Shown: in pieces, positions 46,792-56,415 of the stretch
How positions within the stretch are numbered: position 1 is the first letter of the stretch
Layout of the letters: every line of letters starts with the position of its first letter
Assembly (NCBI RefSeq): GCF_001746835.1
Contig: NZ_CP016094.1
Coordinates: forward strand, 992,001-1,056,000
Source of the DNA: Lacunisphaera limnophila
GTDB lineage: Bacteria > Verrucomicrobiota > Verrucomicrobiia > Opitutales > Opitutaceae
Direction: 5' to 3'
DNA: 64,000 bases
The notes under the pieces: generated by a model
Databases searched by the model: none
What the model was told of the DNA's origin: nothing
The model's input: only the letters and a program-made list of their open reading frames with translations
Program-made: the position numbers and the translations under genes

Positions 46792-48188
46792 AACTTCCCC
46801 CTCCGCTCCAAGCCGCCCTGACCGCGCTGCGTTCCGCCGGCGGTCGCCCGCGCCTGGTCGGGGGCAGCGTGCGCGACTGGCTGCTCGGCCTCGAGGCCAA
46901 GGATTTCGACATTGAGGTCTATGGGATGGATTACGAAGCCATGGGCCGGGCACTGGCGGCTTTCGGGCCGACCGATGTGGTCGGGCGCAGTTTCGGGGTG
47001 GTCAAGGTGCGGATTGCGGGCGCGGAGTACGATTTCTCGCTGCCCCGCCGCGAATCCAAGACCGGGGCCGGCCACCGCGGCTTCGTCGTGGCGCCTGATT
47101 CCACCCTCACCGAGGCCGAGGCGGCGGCGCGGCGGGATTTCACGGTCAACGCGATCGCCTACGACCCGCTCGAGGACCGGATCCTGGATTTTCACCACGG
47201 GGTGGCGGACCTGAAGAAAAAGATCCTGCGCCACACGAGCCCCGCCTTCACGGAGGATCCCTTGCGGGTGCTCCGGGCCTTCCAGTTTGCCGCGCGGTTT
47301 GAATTCACGCTGGCCCCCGAGACCGCGGTGCTCTGTCACTCGATTCGCGACACCAACGCCGAATTGCCCGTCGAGCGCGTTTGGGGGGAATGGGAAAAGT
47401 GGGCCGTGAAGTCAGCCAAACCCTCCCTCGGCCTGACCATTCTCAAACAGACCGGCTGGCTGCAGCACTATCCCGAGATCGCGGCCCTCGACGGCCTGCC
47501 CCAGGAACCCGAGTGGCACCCGGAAGGCGACGTCTTTGTGCATACCGGCCACTGCTTGGACGCGTTGGTCCGGCTCGACTCCTGGCGAAAGGGAACTCCG
47601 GCCACCCGGCGCATGCTTTCCTTGGCGGTGCTGGCGCACGACTTCGGCAAGGCGGGCACGACCAAGCAGGCCGAGCGGCGCGGACGGCTGCGGTGGACCA
47701 GTCCGGAACACGAGGCCGCCGGCGGCCCGCTGGCCGAAACGTTCCTGCCCCGCATCGGCGCCCCGCTCGACCTCATCACTTTCGTCCGACCACTCGTCGT
47801 GAACCATCTCCTGCACCACGATGGCCCGGCCGAATATCGCGACACGACCGTGCGCCGGCTCGCGCGCAAGGTCGCGCCCGCCACCCTCGACGACCTGATG
47901 GCCGTGATGTGGTCGGACCACCTGGGCCGGCCGCCGCTCGTCTCGGCCGAGACGGAGAAGCGCCTGGGCTTCCTGCGCCAGGCCGCCCAGAAGCTCGCCC
48001 TGGAGCATGCCGCCCCCAAACCGATCGTCCTCGGCCGCCACCTGATCGCCTTGGGCCGCAAGCCCGGCCCGGACTTCGGCCCCGCGCTGGATGCCGCCTT
48101 CGAATCCCAACTCGACGGCGCCTTCGCCGACGAACCGGGCGGCCTGGAATGGCTGAAAAACTATTTGCGGGCCCATCCCTCGCTTTAA
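46788..48188 (+). CDS. cca: CCA-adding tRNA nucleotidyltransferase with HD domain
   Basis: A 466-residue class II nucleotidyltransferase. GGSVRD (25-30) and DFDIE (D39, D41) form the catalytic head. RRDFTVNAIAYDP (115-127) and EDPLRVLRAFQFAARF (156-171) complete the polymerase family motifs. A C-terminal HD phosphohydrolase domain (H284, D285 in LAHDFGK) follows, as in the multifunctional enterobacterial enzyme. It repairs or adds the 3' CCA of tRNAs; both tRNA genes in this window already encode CCA, so repair would suffice for them. Poly(A) polymerase activity is an alternative assignment within the family. It starts on the ATGA overlap with DUF423. Confidence 0.9.
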   Translation: MKLPPPLQAALTALRSAGGRPRLVGGSVRDWLLGLEAKDFDIEVYGMDYEAMGRALAAFGPTDVVGRSFGVVKVRIAGAEYDFSLPRRESKTGAGHRGFVVAPDSTLTEAEAAARRDFTVNAIAYDPLEDRILDFHHGVADLKKKILRHTSPAFTEDPLRVLRAFQFAARFEFTLAPETAVLCHSIRDTNAELPVERVWGEWEKWAVKSAKPSLGLTILKQTGWLQHYPEIAALDGLPQEPEWHPEGDVFVHTGHCLDALVRLDSWRKGTPATRRMLSLAVLAHDFGKAGTTKQAERRGRLRWTSPEHEAAGGPLAETFLPRIGAPLDLITFVRPLVVNHLLHHDGPAEYRDTTVRRLARKVAPATLDDLMAVMWSDHLGRPPLVSAETEKRLGFLRQAAQKLALEHAAPKPIVLGRHLIALGRKPGPDFGPALDAAFESQLDGAFADEPGGLEWLKNYLRAHPSL

Positions 48189-48209
48189 TCTGTCCATCCA
48201 CGCATCCCC

Positions 48210-49160
48210 ATGAGCACCCCCAACCAGCTCGAGCAACTCAAGCAGTTCACCGTCGTCGTCGCTGATACCGGCGACTTCGCCAGCATGAAGCAGTTCGCCC
48301 CGCGCGACGCCACCACCAACCCCAGCCTCATCCTCAAGGCCGCGGCCATGCCCGACTATGCCTGGCTCATCGACCGGGCCATCCAGGAGGCGGGCCCGTC
48401 CGCCGCCACCGGCCAGGTGATCGACCGCCTGCTGGTGCTCTTCGGGCTCGAGATCCTGAAAATCGTGCCCGGCCGCGTGTCAACCGAGGTGGACGCCCGC
48501 CTCTCCTTCGATCGCGACGGCACCGTGGCCAAGGCCCACGAGATCATCGCGCTGTACGAGAAGGCCGGCATCCCCCGTGAGCGCATCCTCATCAAGATCG
48601 CCTCGACCTGGGAAGGCATCAAGGCGGCCGAGCTCCTGCAGCGGGAGCAGATCAACTGCAACCTCACCCTGCTCTTCTCCTTCGCCCAGGCCGTGGCCTG
48701 CGCCGAGGCGGGCATCCGGCTCATCTCGCCCTTCGTCGGCCGCATCCTTGACTGGCACAAGAAAAGCACCGGCCGGGACTTTGCCCCCACCGAGGATCCG
48801 GGCGTGAAGTCCGTCACGCAGATCTACACCTACTACAAGAAATTCGGCCACGCCACCGAGGTGATGGGCGCCTCGTTCCGCAACCGCGGCGAGATCACCG
48901 AACTCGCCGGCTGCGACCTGCTGACGATCGCCCCGCCCCTGCTCGCCGAATTGCAGGCGAGCACCGAACCGCTCGCGCGCAAACTCGATCCTGCCGCCGC
49001 GCGGGTCGCGGATTTGAAAAAAATCTCCTTCGACGAAGCCAGCTTCCGCTTCGCGCTGAACGAGGATGCCATGGCCACGGAGAAGACGGCCGAGGGCATC
49101 CGCCTGTTCTCCGCCGACATCGTGAAGCTCGAGCAGCTGATCGTGCAGAAACGAGGCTGA
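48210..49160 (+). CDS. tal: Transaldolase
   Basis: A 316-residue class I transaldolase of the TalB type. It transfers a dihydroxyacetone unit in the non-oxidative pentose phosphate pathway. The Schiff-base lysine is K129 in [13 protein letters not shown]22 lies in VADTGDF, followed by the [10 protein letters not shown] motif. [18 protein letters not shown] and the [11 protein letters not shown] phosphate-site region match the family. Length matches E. coli TalB (317). It follows cca by 21 bp on the same strand. Confidence 0.97.
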   Translation: MSTPNQLEQLKQFTVVVADTGDFASMKQFAPRDATTNPSLILKAAAMPDYAWLIDRAIQEAGPSAATGQVIDRLLVLFGLEILKIVPGRVSTEVDARLSFDRDGTVAKAHEIIALYEKAGIPRERILIKIASTWEGIKAAELLQREQINCNLTLLFSFAQAVACAEAGIRLISPFVGRILDWHKKSTGRDFAPTEDPGVKSVTQIYTYYKKFGHATEVMGASFRNRGEITELAGCDLLTIAPPLLAELQASTEPLARKLDPAAARVADLKKISFDEASFRFALNEDAMATEKTAEGIRLFSADIVKLEQLIVQKRG

Positions 49161-49255
49161 GCTGCTGCGGTCACCGCGGTTCCCGCCCGCGGCGCCGGTA
49201 GGGGCTTGCTTGCAGGCGATGCTTGGGCCGGAATTGCCGGCACGCAGGCTCCCCC

Positions 49256-51199
49256 ATGGCAAAATCCGAGGCACCCCCAACCCTAGTTCGCGCCTTTCAG
49301 TGGGACCTCGCCCGCCAGGTTGAGCGCCTGGATTTCCTGAAGAAGCTCCTCCCCCGCTACGCCGCGTGGGGCTACCAGGAACTCTACCTCCACCTGGAGG
49401 ATGCCATCCACTACCCGAGCCTGCCGGGTATCGGCCGCGAGGATGCCTACACCCATGCCGCACTCGGCGAACTCGTCGCAGCCGCGACCCGCTGCGGCAT
49501 CCGGGTCGTGCCCATCGTCAACCTGCTCGGCCACACCCAGTACCTCATCAAGCATCCCGACCTCCGCGACCTCAATGAGCTGCGCGACGAACGCGGCGGG
49601 CCGCGGCCGCAAGGCCAGGTTTGCCCGCTCCACCCTCGCCTGCCGGAGATTGCCGGGAAACTGCTCCACGATCTGGCCCCCTATTGCACTGCCGGCAAGG
49701 TCCACGTCGGCTTGGACGAATCATTCCACCTCGGGAAGTGCCCGCGCTGCCGCGAGGAAGTCGCCCGGATCGGCCTCGGGGGTCACTTTGCCGGCCACGT
49801 CAACCGCCTGCACCAGCAGGTCACCGAGCTCGGCCTGCAAATGGGGATCTGGGCCGACATGCTTTATTTCGTCCCGGAGGCCATTCCGCTGCTGCCGGCC
49901 GGAATCACCGCCTACGACTGGTATTATTATCCTTTCCGCCGGAAGCCGAAGGTCGAGTTCTACAACTTTGCCGAACGCGACCTGCACCCGGCCCTGAAAA
50001 AACAAGGCATCGCCTACTATGGCTGCCCGATGAACGGCGCGTTCCGGCATGAACCGCTGCCGGTCTACGGCGACCGGCTGGCCAACATTCGCTCCTGGTG
50101 GCAACGCTGCCAGAACGTCGGGGCCGAAGGCCTGCTCATCACCTCTTGGGAAGCCAACCGGCTCGCCCTCGAGACCGCCACGGTGGTTGACGCCGCCGCC
50201 GCCAGCCTCTGGCTGGAGCCCGGTCCCGACGACGCCACCACGATGCTGACGCGGGGTTTGGCCCGCCTGGGGGTCGGTCCACCGGCCCGCGCCCAGGCGC
50301 GAGCGCTGCTGGCGGCGGATGACCATGCCTTTTCCGGCTACGCGCGTTGGCAGATCAATGACCGCTGGGATGTCCTCGCGGGCACCGAACCGCTGAAAAG
50401 GTATGACACCGACCGGCGTTTCTACACCCGACTGCATGCCGCGGCATATTCGTGGAACGAGGCCTTTGCGGCCGCGCTGGGTTTCCGGCTCTACCTGGCC
50501 GAACGCGATGTCTTCGTGCGGCAGGCCGCCCGGGATGTGTTTCGGCTGAGACGCCTGCTGGCCCGGTCCGATCAAGCAGGCCTCGAGGCCCTACATGCCG
50601 CCATGGGCCGGAACGCCGACGATTTTGCCCCCGCGTTGGACGCGGGGATCGCCGCCGCCCGCGCCATGAGGCGGCACAGCCGTGACCGCCGGCGTCCGGG
50701 CCAGAATGAAGCCCTTCTCCGGAAAGACCGCGCGCGCCTACAAGTCTGGCGACGCTGGCTCACCAAAATCAGCCACGACCCCACGGCCATTGGGGCAGCC
50801 ACTCCGGTATGCGGGGCGTGGCAACTCCAGCTCATGGTCCATAATTTTACCCCGGCCGTTCAGAAAGTGATTGTTGAACAACGGGTAAACGATGAAGCCT
50901 GGCAGGAAATCGCCAGCCGATACACGATCGAGTTTCGGGCCGAAGCCGCCCGATCGCACTCGCGTATCGTCCGCGAATTGACGGTTCCCATCCCCCATCC
51001 CGACTGCCCACTGCGACTACGGGTGGGCGGGGTCGGCGAAGTCATGGTCTCCCGGGTCACGTTGACCGACGGCATCCAGGTGTATCAGGCCTTGCCGCCC
51101 AAGCGCCGGAAACGGCTTGGATTGAAGGCGCCGCAGGCCGGTTTCCCGGATCTGACGGCGGCGGACAGCCGGTCGGCATGGTTGATCCGCTGGTTATAA
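49256..51199 (+). CDS. GH20-like β-N-acetylhexosaminidase family protein
   Basis: A 647-residue (β/α)8-barrel protein resembling the catalytic domain of glycoside hydrolase family 20. The barrel starts early (FQWDLARQVERLDFLKKLLPRYAAWGYQELYLHLEDAI). IVNLLGHTQYL and the catalytic pair D154-E155 in VHVGLDESFHLG follow, with a CPRC pair at 162-165, then WADMLYFVPEAI and a TSWEANR segment. Family 20 uses an Asp-Glu pair with substrate-assisted catalysis. No signal peptide is evident, so it is probably cytoplasmic, acting on imported amino-sugar glycans. The C-terminal 250 residues are helical and then β-rich, without an assignment. The TonB receptor gene begins 172 bp downstream. Hydrolytic activity is inferred. 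Confidence 0.75.
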   Translation: MAKSEAPPTLVRAFQWDLARQVERLDFLKKLLPRYAAWGYQELYLHLEDAIHYPSLPGIGREDAYTHAALGELVAAATRCGIRVVPIVNLLGHTQYLIKHPDLRDLNELRDERGGPRPQGQVCPLHPRLPEIAGKLLHDLAPYCTAGKVHVGLDESFHLGKCPRCREEVARIGLGGHFAGHVNRLHQQVTELGLQMGIWADMLYFVPEAIPLLPAGITAYDWYYYPFRRKPKVEFYNFAERDLHPALKKQGIAYYGCPMNGAFRHEPLPVYGDRLANIRSWWQRCQNVGAEGLLITSWEANRLALETATVVDAAAASLWLEPGPDDATTMLTRGLARLGVGPPARAQARALLAADDHAFSGYARWQINDRWDVLAGTEPLKRYDTDRRFYTRLHAAAYSWNEAFAAALGFRLYLAERDVFVRQAARDVFRLRRLLARSDQAGLEALHAAMGRNADDFAPALDAGIAAARAMRRHSRDRRRPGQNEALLRKDRARLQVWRRWLTKISHDPTAIGAATPVCGAWQLQLMVHNFTPAVQKVIVEQRVNDEAWQEIASRYTIEFRAEAARSHSRIVRELTVPIPHPDCPLRLRVGGVGEVMVSRVTLTDGIQVYQALPPKRRKRLGLKAPQAGFPDLTAADSRSAWLIRWL

Positions 51200-51242
51200 G
51201 GGAGGTCGGGCGGCTATTAGCTGCGGGTTAAGGCACCTGAAG

Positions 51243-51262
51243 TTTGCGACGAAACGCCATAA
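51243..51262 (+). promoter_or_regulatory. Copy of a recurring intergenic motif, TTTGCGACGAAACGCCATAA
   Basis: Located 110-129 bp upstream of the TonB receptor ATG, oriented toward the gene. It shares 15 identical bases with the site at 34975 and 17 of the first 20 with the minus-strand site at 27960. Position and orientation match the propeller-gene copy (121 bp upstream). Confidence 0.45.
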
Positions 51263-51371
51263 TTTCAGGTTGAATGTATGACACGGGCGTGTTTTGTGCT
51301 TCACGAACACATTACAGAGTGGCCGCTGCAAATCGGCGTTCTGTCCTAACACAACACACAACCCACTAACT

Positions 51372-54329
51372 ATGAACGCTCGTTCCGTTAGCAATAACGG
51401 GGTGCTTCGTGCACTCACGCGCATCCGCCAAGCGGCTGGTGCTTTTACAATGGCGCTCGTGCTCTCCCTTGCCTTCTCGGTAAGCAGCACGACGGTCTTC
51501 GCTCAGCAAACCGCCGGCGCGATCTACGGTAAAGTTGCCGCTGGATCCACGGTCACGGTCGAAAGCACCGGCACGGGCTACAAGCGCTCCGCCACCGCCT
51601 CGGCTGAAGGTAATTACCGCATCGGCTCCCTGCCCCCCGGCACCTACAAGGTGACCTACAGCGACGGCAGCGCGACCCAGACCAAGGAAGCCGATGTGGC
51701 CATCGGCTCTAGCACCCTGGTGGGTTCTGAAACCGGCGTCCTTGAGCTCGAGAAGTTCGTCGTCGGCGGTCTTTCCGTCAACCCGGTCGACTTCAGCAGC
51801 ACGGAGTCGGTTTCCGTGTTCAACGAGAAGCAGATCGACCTCCTCCCGATCGCCCGCAACCCGAGCTCGATCGCCCTGCTCGCCCCCGGCACCACGCTGG
51901 GTGACACGGCCTTCGGCAACCTCGTCTCCTTCGGTGGCGCCTCCGTCGCGGAGAACGCTTACTTCGTGAACGGTTTCAACATCAGCAATTTCCGTAACGG
52001 TCTCGATCCGGCCACCGTGCCCTTCGAGTTCTACAGCCAGTTCGAAGTCAAGACCGGCGCCTATTCCGCCGAGTTCGGCCGTTCGACCGGTGGCGTGATC
52101 AGCGCCTCCACCAAGAGCGGTACCAACGAGTACAAGGCCGGCGCCAACGTCTACTTCCAGCCCAGCAGCGGCTACGAAAACCGCCCGGATTCCTACTACA
52201 AGGATGCCGCCGGTCAGATGCAGCTCCTCACCTACAACGGTGGCGACAAGCGCGAGCAACTGACCTCCAACGTCTTCGCCAGCGGCCCCCTCCTGAAGAA
52301 CAAGATCTTCTTCTACGGCCTCTATCAGACCCGTGACATCAGCCAGACTGACGTCATCAGCGCGGGAACGCAGATCCTCACCCAGGAATCCGATGATCCG
52401 TTCTGGGGCGCCAAGCTCGATATCGTTCCCTTCGACAACCACCGCCTGGAGTTCACCGCCTTCAAGGACAAGTCCCGCGTCACCGGCACGCAGTATCCCT
52501 ACGTGTTCGCCAACCGGGCCGTCGACCGCACCGCCACGCCTTCCTACCAGTACACGGATCGCGGCGGCGAGACGAAGATCGGCCGCTACACCGGCACCTT
52601 CTTCGAGAATCTGACGATCTCCGCCCTCTACGGCAAGAGCGAGCAGGACCTGACCGACAGCGGTTCGCTCGACACGACCCCCTACGTCCTCGACGGCCGC
52701 AGCGGTCCGTTGAATTACGTCACGGGTAATCCGAACGGCACGATCGCGACCGCTTCCGATGAGCGCGAGGCCATGCGTCTTGACGCCGAGTATACCTTCA
52801 CCCTGGCCGGCAACCACCGTCTCCGCGCGGGTTTCGACCGTGAAGACAATATCTCGAAGGACGTGACCACGTATTCCGGCAATGTCTACTTCCGGTACTA
52901 CAACGTGCCCAGCAGCGGCGTCGTCAACGGCGCCACCGTCACCGGCTCGAACGTCGGTTATGTCCGCGAGCGCCTCCTCCAGCAGGGTGGCAACTTCAAG
53001 GTCAAGTCCGATGCCTGGTACCTTGAGGACAATTGGACCCTGATGAATGACCGCCTCAATCTGCGTCTCGGCGTGCGCAATGAGTCCTTCGAGAATCTCA
53101 ACGGCGCCGATGAGTCCTTCATCACCATCAAGGATCAGAAAGCCCCTCGCCTCGGCGCCTCCTACGACCTCTTCGGCAACAAGAAGACCAAGGTCTACAT
53201 GAACTTCGGCCGCTACCACCTGCCGGTCGCGTCGAACACCAACGTCCGCCTCGCCGGCGGCGAGCTCTTCACCCAAGACTTCTACGTGCTTAACTCCGTA
53301 GGGGCTGACGGCCTGCCGGTCAAAGGCGCCAAGCTGGGCGGAACGGTTGTTCTCGGCGACGGCACCGTGGGTGACACCCGCACGCTGGTCGACCTCGACA
53401 TCGCCTCGATGTACCAGGACGAGTGGGTCCTCGGTGCGCAGCACGCCCTCTCCAAGGACCTGCTGGTCGGCGTCCGCTTCACCAGCCGTGAAATCGCCGG
53501 CACCGCCATGGATGACATGCTGGTCGACCACGCCCTCACGGAGTGGGCCCACGCCAACGGCTTCCCGGCCTTCGATGGCAGCGGCCTGAACCACTACGTC
53601 CTCGCCAACCCCGGCCGCGCGATCCGCACGTTCTGGGACTTCAGCGAGAACGGCACCCTCGAGGCCAACGAAGAGGCGATCCTGACCACCGACATGCTCG
53701 ATTATCCCGAGGCCATCCGCAAATATTACGCGGTCGAGCTCACCCTCGAGAAGGTCTGGAACGGCAAATGGAGCGCGCAGGCTTCCTACACCTGGTCGCA
53801 GTCCTATGGTAACTACGAAGGTTGGGTTCTCTCCGACAACGGCCAGGATGATGCCGGCATCACCCAGCTGTTCGACACCCCTGACCTGACGATCAACACC
53901 TACGGCAAGCTCCCGAACGACCGCCGCCACCAGTTCAAGGCCTTCGGCGCCTACGCCCTGACCCCGGAACTCTCCCTCGGCGTCAATATGCTGCTCTCCA
54001 GCGGCCGTCCGATCAACCAACTGGTTCCGTATGACGACGCGATCCTGGGCGGCGCTTATGGCGTTTCCTACCTCGGCGTACCGCGTGGTTCGGCCGGCAC
54101 GACCGACTGGCAGTTCAACACCGACCTGTCGCTCGTCTACCGCCCCAAGTGGAGCAAGGACCGTCTGACCTTCACCTTCGATATGTTCAACGTCCTCAAC
54201 GGCCGCGCCGTGACCGAGGTGTTTGAATCGTATCAGGACGACGGCGGCGACCTCGACTACCGCTACGGCGCCCCGACGTCCTGGCAGGCCCCGCGCTACA
54301 TGCGCCTGTCCGCCAGCTTCGAGTACTAA
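51372..54329 (+). CDS. TonB-dependent receptor with carboxypeptidase-regulatory-like domain
   Basis: A 985-residue outer-membrane transporter of the Oar/CarboxypepD_reg type. A long signal peptide ends at FAQ (about 45). A β-sandwich extension at about 47-120 (GAIYGKVAAGSTVTVESTGTGYKRSATASAEGNYRIGSLPPGTYKVTY) precedes the LEKFVV segment (126-131). The plug follows (QIDLLPIARNPSSIALLAPGTT, AYSAEFGRSTGGVISASTKSGTNEY), then a large barrel ending in FEY. Receptors of this type take up large substrates such as glycans and proteins. The start at 51372 is set by the signal peptide. Codon choice (more GGT/CGT than its neighbours) and the strong terminator suggest high expression. The GH20-like gene upstream hints at an amino-sugar glycan substrate, by inference only. 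Confidence 0.93.
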   Translation: MNARSVSNNGVLRALTRIRQAAGAFTMALVLSLAFSVSSTTVFAQQTAGAIYGKVAAGSTVTVESTGTGYKRSATASAEGNYRIGSLPPGTYKVTYSDGSATQTKEADVAIGSSTLVGSETGVLELEKFVVGGLSVNPVDFSSTESVSVFNEKQIDLLPIARNPSSIALLAPGTTLGDTAFGNLVSFGGASVAENAYFVNGFNISNFRNGLDPATVPFEFYSQFEVKTGAYSAEFGRSTGGVISASTKSGTNEYKAGANVYFQPSSGYENRPDSYYKDAAGQMQLLTYNGGDKREQLTSNVFASGPLLKNKIFFYGLYQTRDISQTDVISAGTQILTQESDDPFWGAKLDIVPFDNHRLEFTAFKDKSRVTGTQYPYVFANRAVDRTATPSYQYTDRGGETKIGRYTGTFFENLTISALYGKSEQDLTDSGSLDTTPYVLDGRSGPLNYVTGNPNGTIATASDEREAMRLDAEYTFTLAGNHRLRAGFDREDNISKDVTTYSGNVYFRYYNVPSSGVVNGATVTGSNVGYVRERLLQQGGNFKVKSDAWYLEDNWTLMNDRLNLRLGVRNESFENLNGADESFITIKDQKAPRLGASYDLFGNKKTKVYMNFGRYHLPVASNTNVRLAGGELFTQDFYVLNSVGADGLPVKGAKLGGTVVLGDGTVGDTRTLVDLDIASMYQDEWVLGAQHALSKDLLVGVRFTSREIAGTAMDDMLVDHALTEWAHANGFPAFDGSGLNHYVLANPGRAIRTFWDFSENGTLEANEEAILTTDMLDYPEAIRKYYAVELTLEKVWNGKWSAQASYTWSQSYGNYEGWVLSDNGQDDAGITQLFDTPDLTINTYGKLPNDRRHQFKAFGAYALTPELSLGVNMLLSSGRPINQLVPYDDAILGGAYGVSYLGVPRGSAGTTDWQFNTDLSLVYRPKWSKDRLTFTFDMFNVLNGRAVTEVFESYQDDGGDLDYRYGAPTSWQAPRYMRLSASFEY

Positions 54330-54352
54330 GCTGATCTAGGATTGGTTCTCTC

Positions 54353-54384
54353 AACTCCCGCCCACCAGGGCGGGAGTTTTTTTT
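54353..54384 (+). terminator. Strong rho-independent terminator of the TonB receptor gene
   Basis: A perfect 10-bp stem AACTCCCGCC/GGCGGGAGTT with a 6-nt loop (CACCAG) is followed by eight T residues, 23 bp after the stop codon. Confidence 0.95.
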
Positions 54385-54387
54385 GGC

Positions 54388-54412
54388 CCACCTGCTCGCG
54401 AACGGCAGGTGG
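54388..54412. repeat. Small inverted repeat
   Basis: CCACCTGC and GCAGGTGG form an 8-bp perfect stem around a 9-nt loop just after the terminator T-tract. Confidence 0.5.
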
Positions 54413-54504
54413 AACCCGGCCTCCGGACGGGTTGTTCCAATGCCCGTCGCCAAAGCGGAGCTCGTCCTGGTCGCTGGTTGTCCGGCCGCTTGATCCGATT
54501 CCGG

Positions 54505-54574
54505 GTGGGCGGCTAGCTCGCTCGCGCCACGAGGACCGCATACCCTTCGTGGCGCCAGCAAGCTAGCCGCCCAC
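54505..54574. repeat. 70-bp REP-like inverted repeat
   Basis: The left arm starts GTGGGCGGCTAGCTCGCTCG and the right arm, on the other strand, starts GTGGGCGGCTAGCTTGCTGG. The arms (30 and 32 nt) match at about 27 positions around an 8-nt loop. It lies in the 302-bp gap between the receptor gene and purK, which holds three hairpins and no gene. Confidence 0.75.
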
Positions 54575-54631
54575 GGGTCGGGTACGATGCGTGCCGCCCG
54601 ACCCACCGGTCTCCTCGCGCCGGAGCCTGTC

Positions 54632-55759
54632 TCAGCCCAGCAAGGCGGCCTTCGCCACCCGAGCCTGTTCGAGCGCCGAATCCACGTCCGCCGCCAGCAC
54701 GTTGAAATGCCCCATCTTGCGCCCGGGCCGCGCCTCGGCTTTTCCGTAAAGATGGAGGTGGATGCCGGGGCGCGCCTGCAGGCCCGCCCAGTCCGGCTCG
54801 CCCTTCGCCCACACGTCACCCAGCAGATTGACCATGACCACCGGCGAGGTCAGCGCCACGGAACCGAGCGGCAGCCCGCAAATGGCCCGCGCCTGCTGCT
54901 CAAACTGCGACGTCACACACGCATCCATCGTGTAGTGCCCGCTGTTGTGCGTCCGCGGCGCGAGCTCATTGATCAGCACGGCGCCGGACTTGGTCACGAA
55001 AAATTCCACCCCCAGCACGCCCACGAGTCCGATTTTCTCGGCCACGACACCGGCCATGGCTTCCGCCGCCGCGGTGATCGCCGGATCCAGCCGGGCCGGC
55101 ACGATCGAGAAATCGAGGATATGGTTCGCATGGAGATTCTCCGCCACGGGAAAAACCGCCGTCTCCCCGTTCACGGAACGCGCCACCACCGCCGAGACTT
55201 CGCCGGCGAAATCCACGAACTGCTCGATCACGACCGGCTGGCCGGCAAAGCGCGCCACCGCGGCCGGCACATCCGCCGCCGTCATCACCTTCAACTGCCC
55301 CTTGCCGTCGTAGCCGAAGTCCGCCGTCTTCACCACGCAGGGCACCCCGACCTCCCGGATGCCGGCCACCAGGTCACCCCCGGCCGCCACCTCAGCGAAA
55401 CGCGCGTGCGGGAAACCGTGCTGCTTCAGCCAGTTTTTCTCCCGGGAACGGTTTTGGGCCGTCGCCAGCACCCGCCAGTCCGGCCGCAACGACGTGAGCC
55501 CCTCGATCGCGCGCAAGGGGGCCGAGGGCACGTTCTCAAATTCGTAGGTCACCACATCGCACTCGCGGGCGAAGGCCGACAGCGCCGCGATATCCTCGTA
55601 CGCCGCGTTGATCTCCTTGTCCGCCACCGCGCCGGCCGGACACTGCGCCTGCGGCTCGTAGACGTGGATCCGGCCACCCAGCCGTTTGACGGCCTGCGCC
55701 AGCATGCGGCCCAGCTGGCCGCCGCCCAGCACCCCGATTGTTTTACCCTGAAGGATCAT
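54632..55759 (-). CDS. purK: N5-carboxyaminoimidazole ribonucleotide synthase
   Basis: A 375-residue ATP-grasp enzyme that carboxylates AIR with bicarbonate and ATP in purine synthesis. It has the IGVLGGGQLGRMLAQA opening, VVKTADFGYDGKGQ (ATP-grasp lysine and glycine loop), EQFVDFAGEVSAVVAR and the active-site signature NELAPRTHNSGHYT. I use the ATG at 55759 (MILQGKTIGVLGGG); 55780 would add seven residues. It follows purE by 72 bp on the same strand, the usual PurE-PurK pairing. Confidence 0.96.
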   Translation of the reverse strand: MILQGKTIGVLGGGQLGRMLAQAVKRLGGRIHVYEPQAQCPAGAVADKEINAAYEDIAALSAFARECDVVTYEFENVPSAPLRAIEGLTSLRPDWRVLATAQNRSREKNWLKQHGFPHARFAEVAAGGDLVAGIREVGVPCVVKTADFGYDGKGQLKVMTAADVPAAVARFAGQPVVIEQFVDFAGEVSAVVARSVNGETAVFPVAENLHANHILDFSIVPARLDPAITAAAEAMAGVVAEKIGLVGVLGVEFFVTKSGAVLINELAPRTHNSGHYTMDACVTSQFEQQARAICGLPLGSVALTSPVVMVNLLGDVWAKGEPDWAGLQARPGIHLHLYGKAEARPGRKMGHFNVLAADVDSALEQARVAKAALLG

Positions 55760-55831
55760 CGTTTGAACCACAAAAGGCACGGTGAGGCTGAGGCGAACAA
55801 ACCTATTCTCAGCGTCTTTGCGCCACCGGGG

Positions 55832-56320
55832 TTAAGCCGGCAGTTTGGTCTTCAGGACCTTCTTGGTCTGGGCCGACCGGAAAGCCGTCCACGCCCGCTT
55901 CGTTTTCGGGTCGCTCTGCGCCAGCAGCGACGCGGCGAACAGGGCGGCATTGATGGCCCCGGCCTTGCCGATGGCAAACGTGGCCACCGGCACGCCGCCC
56001 GGCATCTGGGCGATGGAGAGCAGGGAATCCAGGCCCTTGAGGGTCTTCGATTCCACCGGCACCCCGAGCACGGGCAGGGTCGTGAGCGAGGCGGTCATCC
56101 CCGGCAGGTGGGCGGCCCCGCCAGCGCCGGCGATGATGAGTTTCAACCCGCGCTTCTCGGCCGATTCGGCGTAGCTCACCATGAGCTTCGGGGTGCGGTG
56201 GGCACTGACCACGCGTTTCTCATACGGAACCCCGAGCGCATCCAACGTCGTCGTGGCATGCTGCATGGTCTCCCAATCCGAGGAGCTGCCCATGATGATT
56301 CCAACCAGTGCTTTCGCCAT
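55832..56320 (-). CDS. purE: N5-carboxyaminoimidazole ribonucleotide mutase
   Basis: A 162-residue class I PurE that moves the carboxylate of N5-CAIR to C4. Hallmarks are [13 protein letters not shown] at the N-terminus, the SAHRTP loop at 39-44 (catalytic His), [25 protein letters not shown] and the [22 protein letters not shown] region. With purK it gives the two-enzyme bacterial route. It lies 43 bp upstream of a terminator that faces the same strand. Confidence 0.97.
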   Translation of the reverse strand: MAKALVGIIMGSSSDWETMQHATTTLDALGVPYEKRVVSAHRTPKLMVSYAESAEKRGLKLIIAGAGGAAHLPGMTASLTTLPVLGVPVESKTLKGLDSLLSIAQMPGGVPVATFAIGKAGAINAALFAASLLAQSDPKTKRAWTAFRSAQTKKVLKTKLPA

Positions 56321-56363
56321 AGGCTACAAGGCTGTAGGGGACAAAGGCCGCCTTCGGCAAACG

Positions 56364-56389
56364 AAAAGGCAGGGCCCGTGGGCCCTGCC
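56364..56389 (-). terminator. Terminator-like palindrome after the RDD gene
   Basis: On the minus strand GGCAGGGCCC and GGGCCCTGCC form a perfect 10-bp stem with a 2-nt loop, followed by TTTT. It lies 27 bp downstream of the RDD gene's stop and upstream of purE, so it would insulate purE from the ECF operon. Confidence 0.7.
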
Positions 56390-56415
56390 GGAAATCGGTG
56401 CGGTTCTCGGGTCGG

